Assembly: GCA_040902585.1 (NCBI GenBank) | Contig: JBBDXA010000139.1 | Coordinates: 1 to 26,083 of the forward strand | Direction: 5' to 3' | DNA: 26,083 nt | Source of the DNA: JBBDXA01 sp040902585 | Lineage (GTDB): Bacteria; Planctomycetota; Phycisphaerae; Phycisphaerales; Phycisphaeraceae | Part shown: one piece after another, positions 9,275 through 16,029 of the stretch | Position numbering within the stretch: the stretch's first letter is position 1 | Layout: the number at the start of each line of letters is the position of its first letter | Made by a program: the position numbers and the translations under genes | Notes under the pieces: generated by a model | The model's input: only the letters and a program-made list of their open reading frames with translations | Database searches by the model: none | Told to the model about the DNA's origin: nothing

Positions 9275-10507
9275 CTACTTCACTGGTATCAACCGCACTT
9301 GGCGCAGGTCCATGACCGCGTTCTTCGCCTTGATGGAGGGCGTCACCAGGACCACGTGCTTGCCCGTGCCGAGGATGGTAACCGTGCCGATGTCGCGTGC
9401 CTTGAAGTTTTGAAAGTGGCCGGTGTCTTCCACGACGAATTCAAGATGGTTCCATGTCAACGCGTTGCTGTCCATCCCCACCGAGATGTTCACAACACTT
9501 CCGCCCTGTCCCTTGCCGCAGCCCTGAAGGATTTCCACGGTGTACTTGCCGGGCGTTGTCGCTTCGAACTCCCATGACACGCTGTCGTTCTCATTGACCC
9601 AGAAACCGACGGTCTGTTTCTCGGGCTTGGGCTCCCACTGGACCTTGACGCCGCGGATGATCACATCCCGCGCGTGCATCGTGACGGTGCCATCCTCCGC
9701 CTGCCTGATCGGTTTGCCTTCGCTCGCAGGGAGCAGCGTGACGGCTTTGAGGTTCATCACCGCGCCGCCGATCTTTTTTGTGCCCTTGACGGTCAGCGTG
9801 TGTTTGCCTGATGAGGGCATGCGAATCGTGCCGACAGTGAGCGTGCGATAGCGGTACCAGCTTCCGGTGTTGTCGAGCGTGGCGGTGAGCGTCTGGTCGC
9901 CAAGTGTGATGGCGATCTCGCTGGCGGTTTTCGCGGAGCCGGCGCTGGCGGCATAGGTCAGAATGAGTTCGTAGGTGCCGGGGCGGGTTGCGGTGTAGTC
10001 CCACGTGACATAGTCGTTCACATCGGACCAGAAGCCGACGCGATCGTGACCGTTGGTCTGTTCGAGCTTTGCGGTTGTGCCGTGGATCGTCGCCTGCGTG
10101 GCGAGGAAGACGATCGGTCCATGTGAAAACTGCTGGGACTTGCTCGGCGTTTCAATCCAGATGTCATCAAGTTGCGCGCCCGGTTCCTTCAAGGCCGTCA
10201 TGTCAGGCGGCAAGTGGATGCTGACCTTCGTCGCATCCGTGCTGTATTCGATATCCAGCCAGCGGCGGATGCGCTGGCCTTCTTTGAATTGGTAGGCGGC
10301 GGCGGTCGTCAGTTTAGTCATGCCCTGCAAGTCGAGCCGGCCGTCCTTGGGAATCTCCTTCACCGAAATCAGCGCCGCTTCGGCGACGAGGTCCGGCACG
10401 ATCACACCCCAGGCCGTGGTTTGCTCCTTTGCCGCCGGCTGCTGGGCGCGAGTCGAAGCAAGGTTGAATGCAAGGGCAAACACGATGGCGAGCAGGATTC
10501 GATGCAT
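9275..10507 (-). CDS. Secreted protein with two CBM-like (galactose-binding-fold) domains
   Basis: A 410-residue exported protein with a signal peptide (residues 1-22, cut probably near STRAQQ). Residues 35-130 form an unrecognised region. Residues about 138-260 and 276-408 are two related beta-rich domains; both contain VGFW..(V/E)ND.V(T/S)W(D/E), then (R/T)PG.Y, and end in GKH..., N/D-L-..V.L(L/I)P. This resembles the carbohydrate-binding modules (CBM6/35-like) often attached to fucosidases and other glycosidases. No catalytic domain is present, so binding of a polysaccharide or display at the cell surface is the likely role. It diverges from the CPBP gene with only 36 bases between the start codons. 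The start at 10507 gives the signal peptide; the frame is open further upstream but there it overlaps the CPBP gene. Confidence 0.78.
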   Translation of the reverse strand: MHRILLAIVFALAFNLASTRAQQPAAKEQTTAWGVIVPDLVAEAALISVKEIPKDGRLDLQGMTKLTTAAAYQFKEGQRIRRWLDIEYSTDATKVSIHLPPDMTALKEPGAQLDDIWIETPSKSQQFSHGPIVFLATQATIHGTTAKLEQTNGHDRVGFWSDVNDYVTWDYTATRPGTYELILTYAASAGSAKTASEIAITLGDQTLTATLDNTGSWYRYRTLTVGTIRMPSSGKHTLTVKGTKKIGGAVMNLKAVTLLPASEGKPIRQAEDGTVTMHARDVIIRGVKVQWEPKPEKQTVGFWVNENDSVSWEFEATTPGKYTVEILQGCGKGQGGSVVNISVGMDSNALTWNHLEFVVEDTGHFQNFKARDIGTVTILGTGKHVVLVTPSIKAKNAVMDLRQVRLIPVK

Positions 10508-10543
10508 GACGCCATGATAGTCGAGGCGATACCATCCTTGTAG

Positions 10544-11314
10544 ATGTATCCCCGATCCGACCGAACCCGCGCCTGCCTCGCACTCCTCCTCCTCGTCCCC
10601 GCCCCCTCCCTGGGCGTCTACCTCATGACCTTCGGCGGCGGCGGCTCGCTCGGCCAGCTCTTCTGGGGCATCGGCAAATTCTGGCTCCTCGGCTTTCCAC
10701 TCGCATGGTTCCTGCTCGTCGAGCGCGGCAGGATTTCGATTGCCAGGCCGCGGCGCGAAGGCATGATGCTCGGCGTACTCAGCGGCCTCGTCATCGGCGC
10801 AGCCATGCTCGCCGCGTTCTTCCTCTTCGCACAAAACTGGATCGACGCGGCCGTGGTCCGCCAGCGCATCGAACACGCCGGCTTCGCCACGCCGACGAAG
10901 ATGCTGCTGCTGACGATCTACACCTGTCTCATCAACGCGCTCCTGGAAGAATATGTCTGGCGATGGTTCGTGTATCGGCAGTGTGAGAGCGTGGTGGGGA
11001 TCACGGGCGCGGCGAGTTCATCTGATGACGGGCCATCACCTCTCATAGCTGCGGGGTCCGCCCCGCAGCTTCCGCGTCAGGGCCTGCTCTCCGTTCTGCT
11101 CGCAGCGTTTCTCTTCACCCTTCATCATGTCATCGCCCTCGCGTTCTACTTCGACTGGCGCATCGTCCTGCTCGCCACCACCGGCGTCTTCACCGGCGGT
11201 CTTGTCTGGTCGTGGTTCTACCTGCGCTATCGCAACATCTGGCCGGGCTACATCAGCCACGTGCTCGCCGATGTGGCGATCTTCATCATGGCCTGGATCA
11301 TCGTCTTCGGATGA
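10544..11314 (+). CDS. CPBP-family intramembrane glutamic protease (Abi/CAAX-like)
   Basis: A 256-residue membrane protein with several hydrophobic helices. The family motifs are all present: EEYVWR (E135, E136, R140), HH at 194-195 in FTLHHVIA, and H239 with D243 in YISHVLAD, matching the EExxxR/FxxxH/HxxxD-type active site of the CAAX protease and bacteriocin-processing (CPBP) family. Members cut substrates within the membrane or protect against bacteriocins; the substrate here is unknown. Between the first and second catalytic motifs, the loop at residues about 154-182 holds an unusual Ser/Pro/Ala-rich stretch, part of which is encoded by a perfect palindrome at 11047-11070. Confidence 0.85.
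   Translation: MYPRSDRTRACLALLLLVPAPSLGVYLMTFGGGGSLGQLFWGIGKFWLLGFPLAWFLLVERGRISIARPRREGMMLGVLSGLVIGAAMLAAFFLFAQNWIDAAVVRQRIEHAGFATPTKMLLLTIYTCLINALLEEYVWRWFVYRQCESVVGITGAASSSDDGPSPLIAAGSAPQLPRQGLLSVLLAAFLFTLHHVIALAFYFDWRIVLLATTGVFTGGLVWSWFYLRYRNIWPGYISHVLADVAIFIMAWIIVFG
11047..11070. repeat. Perfect 10-bp palindrome inside the CPBP gene
   Basis: AGCTGCGGGG, a TCCG loop, then CCCCGCAGCT. It is in frame and codes for a loop segment (AAGSAPQL). The perfect stem with 4-base loop resembles the intergenic hairpins near 1339-1421, so it looks like a REP-type element captured by a coding region. Confidence 0.75.
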
Positions 11315-11376
11315 GGAATCTTTCATGTGAATTCCCTATGATGGGGCTCACTCAAACAGACTCCACGAGCAGCCGC

Positions 11377-13269
11377 ATGACCGCGATCCTCGGTATTTCA
11401 GCCTTTTATCACGACTCCGCCGCCGCCCTGGTGGTTGATGGCCGCATCGTCGCCGCCGCGCAGGAAGAGCGCTTCACGCGCCGCAAGCATGATCACGAAT
11501 TCCCCGTCAACGCGATCGACTACTGTCTCGCCGAGGCCGGCCTGAAGCACGATCAACTCGACTACGTCGGCTTCTACGACAAGCCGCTGCTGAAGTTCGA
11601 TCGCCTGCTGGAGACCTATCTCGCCTTCGCTCCGGCCGGCTTCCGCTCCTTCCTCATGGCGATGCCGCTCTGGCTGAAGCAGAAGCTGCATCTGCCGCGC
11701 GTGATGCGCAAGGCGCTCAAGGGTGGCTACAAGAAGCGGTTCATTTTCACCGAGCATCACGAGTCGCACGCCGCCAGCGCGTTTTTTCCTTCGCCCTTTG
11801 AAGAGGCAGCGATTCTCACGCTCGACGGCGTCGGCGAATGGGCCACCGCCAGCTTCGGCGTCGGCAAAGGAAACCGCATCGAGATCACGCACGAGCAGCA
11901 CTTCCCGCACTCCATCGGCCTGCTCTACTCCGCGTTCACTTACTTCACCGGCTTTCGCGTCAACAGCGGCGAGTACAAGCTCATGGGGCTCGCGCCGTAC
12001 GGCGAGCCGAAGTACTTCGACCTGATGATCGACAACCTGCTCGATCTGAAGGAGGACGGCTCCTTCCGCATGGACATGTCGTACTTCAATTACTGCCAGG
12101 GTCTGACCATGACCGGGCCGAAGATGGACAAGCTGTTTGGGCGCGGGCCGCGCAAGGCGGAGTCGCCGGTGTCGCAGGATGACATGGACATCGCCGCGTC
12201 GATTCAGAAGGTGACTGAAGAGGTGATGCTGCGCAGTGCACGACACGTGCATGCGAAGACGGGCATGAAGAACCTGGTGATGGCGGGCGGCGTGGCCTTG
12301 AATTGCGTGGGCAACGGGCGCGTGTTGCGTGACGGGCCGTTCGAGAATGTGTGGATTCAGCCGGCGGCAGGCGATGCGGGCGGGGCGCTGGGCGTGGCGC
12401 TTTTCACATGGCATCAGCTTCTGAATAAGCCGCGCGATCTGAGCGCGGTGCGGCTGGCGGACTCCAAGCCTGCGTCGCCCGGCGAGGCAGTGATCCCCAC
12501 GACCGACCTGCAATCCGGCTCCTTCCTCGGCCCTTCCTACACGAACGAAGAGATCCGCGCGTTCCTCGATCAGATCGGTGCGAAATATCACTTTTATGCA
12601 GAGGAAAATGAGCTTTGCGACCGTGTCGCCGAGCTGATGGCCAATGAAAAGGTCGTCGGCTGGGTCCACGGTCGTATGGAGTTCGGACCCCGCGCCTTGG
12701 GCGGACGTAGCATCATCGGCGATGCCCGCAGCGAAAAGATGCAGTCGGTGATGAACGTCAAGATCAAATTCCGCGAATCGTTCCGTCCCTTCGCGCCGTG
12801 CATTCTCAAGGAGCGCGTCAGCGATTACTTCGACATGCGCCCCAACGAGGACAGCCCGTACATGCTGCTCGTCGCGCCGGTGAAGGACGACAAGCGCCTC
12901 GCCTCCAACGGCGAGATGGACAAGCTCTTCGGCATCGACAAACTCAAGGTCAAGCGGTCCGTCGTGCCCGCCATCACCCACGTGGACTACTCCGCCCGCG
13001 TGCAGACCGTCGATCCGATCCGCCATCCGCGATACCACAAACTCATCCAGGCGTTCGAGAAACGCACCGGCTGCCCGGTCATCATCAACACCAGCTTCAA
13101 CGTGCGCGGCGAACCCATCGTGCTCGACGCGAAACACGCCTACCGCTGCTTCATGGCGACGAATATGGATGTGCTCGTGCTGGAGAACTGCGTGCTTCTG
13201 AAACAGGAGCAGCCTGATGCGAAGGAAATTGACGCGGAGGCGTACTTGAAACAGTTCGCACTCGACTGA
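11377..13269 (+). CDS. Carbamoyltransferase, NodU/CmcH family
   Basis: A 630-residue cytoplasmic enzyme of usual family length. It has the N-terminal Kae1/ASKHA-like domain (ILGISAFYHDSAAALV, EHHESHAASAFFPSPF, LTLDGVGEWAT, MAGGVALNCVGNG) and the C-terminal domain with GPRALGGRSIIGDAR and FRESFRPFAPCIL. The family transfers a carbamoyl group from carbamoyl phosphate, through carbamoyl-AMP, to a hydroxyl of a sugar, antibiotic or lipid. The start at 11377 fits the family N-terminus; in-frame ATGs at 11338 and 11341 would add about 12-13 unconserved residues. The SxtJ-like gene downstream is a known companion of these enzymes. The acceptor may be a glycan or a small metabolite, which the sequence does not show. 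Confidence 0.93.
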   Translation: MTAILGISAFYHDSAAALVVDGRIVAAAQEERFTRRKHDHEFPVNAIDYCLAEAGLKHDQLDYVGFYDKPLLKFDRLLETYLAFAPAGFRSFLMAMPLWLKQKLHLPRVMRKALKGGYKKRFIFTEHHESHAASAFFPSPFEEAAILTLDGVGEWATASFGVGKGNRIEITHEQHFPHSIGLLYSAFTYFTGFRVNSGEYKLMGLAPYGEPKYFDLMIDNLLDLKEDGSFRMDMSYFNYCQGLTMTGPKMDKLFGRGPRKAESPVSQDDMDIAASIQKVTEEVMLRSARHVHAKTGMKNLVMAGGVALNCVGNGRVLRDGPFENVWIQPAAGDAGGALGVALFTWHQLLNKPRDLSAVRLADSKPASPGEAVIPTTDLQSGSFLGPSYTNEEIRAFLDQIGAKYHFYAEENELCDRVAELMANEKVVGWVHGRMEFGPRALGGRSIIGDARSEKMQSVMNVKIKFRESFRPFAPCILKERVSDYFDMRPNEDSPYMLLVAPVKDDKRLASNGEMDKLFGIDKLKVKRSVVPAITHVDYSARVQTVDPIRHPRYHKLIQAFEKRTGCPVIINTSFNVRGEPIVLDAKHAYRCFMATNMDVLVLENCVLLKQEQPDAKEIDAEAYLKQFALD

Positions 13270-13275
13270 GACCGG

Positions 13276-13390
13276 TTTGGGTGCCACGGGTCGACGAGGT
13301 CCGCCGAGAAGACCCGTGCGGGCGCCCGAGGCGCAACAGGATGCCGGCACGGGTCTCGTCGCCAAGCCTTCTCGATTCGTTGCACCCAAA
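13276..13390. repeat. REP/MITE-like element (family B), 115 bases
   Basis: It is bounded by the 9-bp inverted repeat TTTGGGTGC / GCACCCAAA and holds an inner inverted repeat CACGGGTC (13285-13292) / GACCCGTG (13311-13318). Its left part closely matches the element at 23197-23324. It fills most of the gap between the carbamoyltransferase and SxtJ-like genes. No open frame inside looks real. Confidence 0.75.
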
Positions 13391-13423
13391 TGTCTCCTGA
13401 CCCCTGACCCTTGACCTCTGAAT

Positions 13424-13834
13424 ATGCTCGACATCAACAAAGACCCATCGCGCAACGAACTCCGCTGGTTCGGCCTGATTTTTGCCATGTTTTTCGGCAT
13501 TTTGGGCCTGATGATCTGGTGGCAGTTCAGTGCGCTTCACGTCGCGAAGGTGCTTTGGATCATCGGCCCCGCGGTGGCGGTGATCTATTACGTCGTGCCT
13601 CCAACGCAGAAGGCGATCTACCTTGCCTGGGTCTACCTGACCTATCCGATCGGATTCTGCGTCTCGCACATCCTCATGGGCATCATCTATTACCTCGTGC
13701 TCACGCCGACCGGTCTGCTCCTGCGGCTGTTCGGGAAAGACCCGATGACGCGCCAACTGGATCGCGATGCGGCGAGTTACTGGATCGAGCGCAAACCCAT
13801 CACGGGCACCTCGCGCTATTTCAAGCAGTACTGA
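13424..13834 (+). CDS. SxtJ-like small membrane protein
   Basis: A 136-residue protein with a hydrophilic start, about three or four hydrophobic segments (roughly residues 15-33, 40-58, 65-100) and a polar C-terminus with DRDAASYWIERKP. This fits the SxtJ family, named from the saxitoxin cluster and found next to NodU/CmcH carbamoyltransferases in many bacteria. Its role is unknown; it may place the carbamoyltransferase or its product at the membrane. The small DUF5989-type protein often seen with this pair was not found. The start codon at 13424 has no clear ribosome binding site; the gene is 154 bases after the carbamoyltransferase because of an inserted repeat. Confidence 0.8.
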   Translation: MLDINKDPSRNELRWFGLIFAMFFGILGLMIWWQFSALHVAKVLWIIGPAVAVIYYVVPPTQKAIYLAWVYLTYPIGFCVSHILMGIIYYLVLTPTGLLLRLFGKDPMTRQLDRDAASYWIERKPITGTSRYFKQY

Positions 13835-13854
13835 ACGCGGATTGGGATCCTTTC

Positions 13855-14460
13855 ATGGAAACAACGCGCGACATAGGTCCGCACGCAGCAGAGCTCGTCG
13901 CGCTGGCGGCGGCGGCGACATCGACCTACGACGCCTTCGTGTACGACGATGCGAAGCAGGCGAGGCAGGCGCACGAGCTGCTCCTTCAAGCGAATGCGAG
14001 TGAGTACTCGCCGCCGTTTGTGATGCTGGTGGTTGAAGAAGGCGCGCTCGCGGCGATGGCGTCGGCGATGCCCGTCGAAGCGATCAACGCATGCAGGCTG
14101 CGGGCGGCGATTGCTCTGAGCCGGGCACCCTGGCTGGCGAAAGGATCAGCCCTGCGAAGGCGGTTGCAAAAGGCGGGGCGCACGTTCACTCCGCTGAATC
14201 CTGATGATTACTACGCCACTCGTCTCGCCGTGCATGAGTCAACGCGCGGCAAGGGCTACGGCCGAAAGCTCTTTGAGCTCCTCGAACAGGAGGCCCGCGC
14301 GGCTGGGGCGTCGCGGCTCACGCTCGATGTCAGTCCGGATCACGAGGCGGCCATCCACCTGTATGAACGGCTCGGATTCAAGAACGTCGGGAAGGGCGAA
14401 GCGGTGGACAGCGAAACGGGCCGCACGCTCGTGCATCTGCACATGGCCAAGAAACTTTGA
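13855..14460 (+). CDS. GNAT-family N-acetyltransferase
   Basis: A 201-residue protein whose C-terminal half is a GNAT acyl-CoA-binding domain: LAVHESTRGKGYGRKLFELL holds the R-x-x-G-x-G motif A, followed by RLTLDVSPDHEAAIHLYERLGF, the usual motif B. The N-terminal half is poorly conserved and may define the substrate. The start at 13855 is chosen because upstream codons overlap the SxtJ-like gene in another frame. It lies 20 bases after that gene, so it is probably cotranscribed. It meets the decarboxylase gene tail to tail, with six bases between the stop codons and no visible terminator. The substrate is unknown. Confidence 0.85.
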   Translation: METTRDIGPHAAELVALAAAATSTYDAFVYDDAKQARQAHELLLQANASEYSPPFVMLVVEEGALAAMASAMPVEAINACRLRAAIALSRAPWLAKGSALRRRLQKAGRTFTPLNPDDYYATRLAVHESTRGKGYGRKLFELLEQEARAAGASRLTLDVSPDHEAAIHLYERLGFKNVGKGEAVDSETGRTLVHLHMAKKL

Positions 14461-14466
14461 ATCCAT

Positions 14467-15696
14467 TTAACAGGCATTCGCGGTGACATCACTGATGACC
14501 TTTTTCCCATCGCGCGTCTGCACCATGATTTCTTTCGGCGGCGGATGACTGATGAAGCGAGTCGGGCTCGCGGAAAGGCCGTACGCGCCGGAGCAGTGAA
14601 TGGCGATGATGTCGCCTACGTTCAGGGCGGGCATCTTGACGCCGTGGCCCAGGGTGTCGATGGTCGTACACAATGGGCCGACGAGTTCGTGAGCGATGAC
14701 GGGCGCTTCAGGCGAAGGTTCGGTGACGCGCAGCATGCGGTAGTTGCGATGGATCACGCTGCCGAAGTGCCCGCAGGCACCCAGGTGATGATTCATGCCG
14801 CCGTCGCAGATGCAGATGGTTGAGCCGCGCGACTCCTTGCGGGCGATGATCTGCGTGAGATAGATGCCCGCTTCGCCGACGAGATAACGCCCTAGTTCGA
14901 GAATGAACGCCGCGTTAGCGAACGCGGGCTCGCTCTTCAAGGCATCAAGCTGCGGATTGATTCGCGCGGCGATGCCTTGCAGATCGACCGGCACATCCTT
15001 CTCGTGGTAGGGAATACCAAGGCCCGATCCGAAGACGAGCTTGTGCGGCGAAAGGTTGTGGGCTGCGCACAGATGGCGGAACAGGGCGATGAAGATTTCG
15101 TAGTTCTCAGCGATCGATTCGCTGTTGAGGCTCTGCGAGCCGGAGTAAATGTGCAGGCCGCGGAAGTCCAGGTGCGGCAACTTAAGAATAAGCGGAAGGA
15201 TGGTGTCGACGACTTCCTCATCGACGCCGAACTGCGTGGGCTTTCCCGCCATGTTCACGCCGAAGCCGCGCGGCACCCGCTTTGGCGCGACGCGCACAAG
15301 GATCGGTTGTCGCCTCCCCGCCGCCCCTGCCGCCGCGTCGAGCTGCGTCGCCTCTTCGAGCGATTCGACGATCACCTCGCCGATGCTGTGCTCCACCGCG
15401 GCCTTCAACTCGGCCACGCGCTTGCCCGGCCCGGTGAAGCTCAGCGACGACGCAGGCCAGCCCGCATCGAGCGATCGCTTCAACTCGCCTTCGGACGAAA
15501 TATCCAGAAAATCAGCCTGATTCCGCAGCCTTCGCAGCAGATCCAGATTCGGATTGCTCTTGACCGCGTAGCTGATCTTGAAGCGCCCGCCGAAGGCTTC
15601 GCGCAGCAGGCTGAGGCGCGCGAGGACATCGTCGAAGAAGTAAACGTAGCACGGCGTGCCGTGCTCGCGGGCGATCTGTTGGAGGATCGATTGCAC
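14467..15696 (-). CDS. Type III PLP-dependent decarboxylase (Orn/DAP/Arg group 2; BtrK/TIGR03099-like)
   Basis: A 409-residue fold-type III enzyme. Lys46 in YAVKSN is the PLP Schiff-base lysine; later come LHIYSGSQ, FGSGLGIPY (phosphate loop), ELGRYLVG and the partner-site cysteine C343 in GPLCTTIDTLG. In diaminopimelate decarboxylases that cysteine is followed by Glu-Ser; here it is Thr-Thr, which suggests another substrate. The sequence resembles the exosortase-associated decarboxylase family and BtrK, which decarboxylates glutamate while bound to a carrier protein. It is the last gene of the operon and begins only 5 bases after the carrier-protein gene, which supports a carrier-bound substrate. 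It is unlikely to be the housekeeping LysA, given the context and motif change. Confidence 0.9.
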   Translation of the reverse strand: MQSILQQIAREHGTPCYVYFFDDVLARLSLLREAFGGRFKISYAVKSNPNLDLLRRLRNQADFLDISSEGELKRSLDAGWPASSLSFTGPGKRVAELKAAVEHSIGEVIVESLEEATQLDAAAGAAGRRQPILVRVAPKRVPRGFGVNMAGKPTQFGVDEEVVDTILPLILKLPHLDFRGLHIYSGSQSLNSESIAENYEIFIALFRHLCAAHNLSPHKLVFGSGLGIPYHEKDVPVDLQGIAARINPQLDALKSEPAFANAAFILELGRYLVGEAGIYLTQIIARKESRGSTICICDGGMNHHLGACGHFGSVIHRNYRMLRVTEPSPEAPVIAHELVGPLCTTIDTLGHGVKMPALNVGDIIAIHCSGAYGLSASPTRFISHPPPKEIMVQTRDGKKVISDVTANAC

Positions 15697-15701
15697 GGAG
15701 A

Positions 15702-15947
15702 TTACACCGCCTGTGATTCGGCGAAGGCGAGGATCTTCGCGATGGAATCGAGGTTGTCCAGGTTCACATCCGACGGGCTCATCTTGAAGCCACCTTCATC
15801 TTCGATGAACTGAATGAGATCGACCATACTGAAGGAATCGATCAGGCCGGACGAGAAGAGCTCGGCATCATCGCTTTCGATCGTGTCCGGATCGATGCCC
15901 TGTTTGTTCTGGAGGTAATCCACAAGTGCGTCGCGGGTGAGTGCCAT
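15702..15947 (-). CDS. Acyl/aminoacyl carrier protein, DltC-like
   Basis: An 81-residue acidic four-helix carrier protein. Ser38 in GLIDSFSMVDLI is the phosphopantetheine attachment site; the DSF motif is closer to DltC (LLDSFG) than to the DSL of fatty-acid ACP. Its position between the AMP-ligase and the decarboxylase suggests that it carries the activated acyl or aminoacyl group to the MBOAT protein. The start ATG has AGGAGA about 10 bases upstream. A 4'-phosphopantetheinyl transferase must come from elsewhere. Confidence 0.92.
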   Translation of the reverse strand: MALTRDALVDYLQNKQGIDPDTIESDDAELFSSGLIDSFSMVDLIQFIEDEGGFKMSPSDVNLDNLDSIAKILAFAESQAV

Positions 15948-16029
15948 GATTCGGTTGTCTCCTGAATGCGGGTGTGTTGAAGTTGCTCAAGGCAAGCGTA
16001 ACAGACTGTTTCGTGAAGCGCGTCGGACG

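Noticed and set aside
11212..11376. A longer start for the carbamoyltransferase, up to 55 residues upstream
   Set aside because: It would overlap the CPBP gene by about 100 bases and add residues not seen in the family; MTAILGISAFYHDSA is the usual N-terminus.
13390..13423. Short direct repeats of CTGACC just before the SxtJ-like start
   Set aside because: Only three imperfect copies in about 25 bases; too little to call an operator or tandem repeat.
11398..13500. A 700-codon open frame on the minus strand opposite the carbamoyltransferase
   Set aside because: The plus strand has all motifs of NodU/CmcH; the opposite frame is open only because of high GC and gives His/Val/Arg-rich nonsense without any family signature.
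14467..15696. Housekeeping diaminopimelate decarboxylase (lysA)
   Set aside because: It sits in an operon with carrier protein, ligase and MBOAT, and Cys343 is followed by Thr-Thr instead of Glu-Ser.
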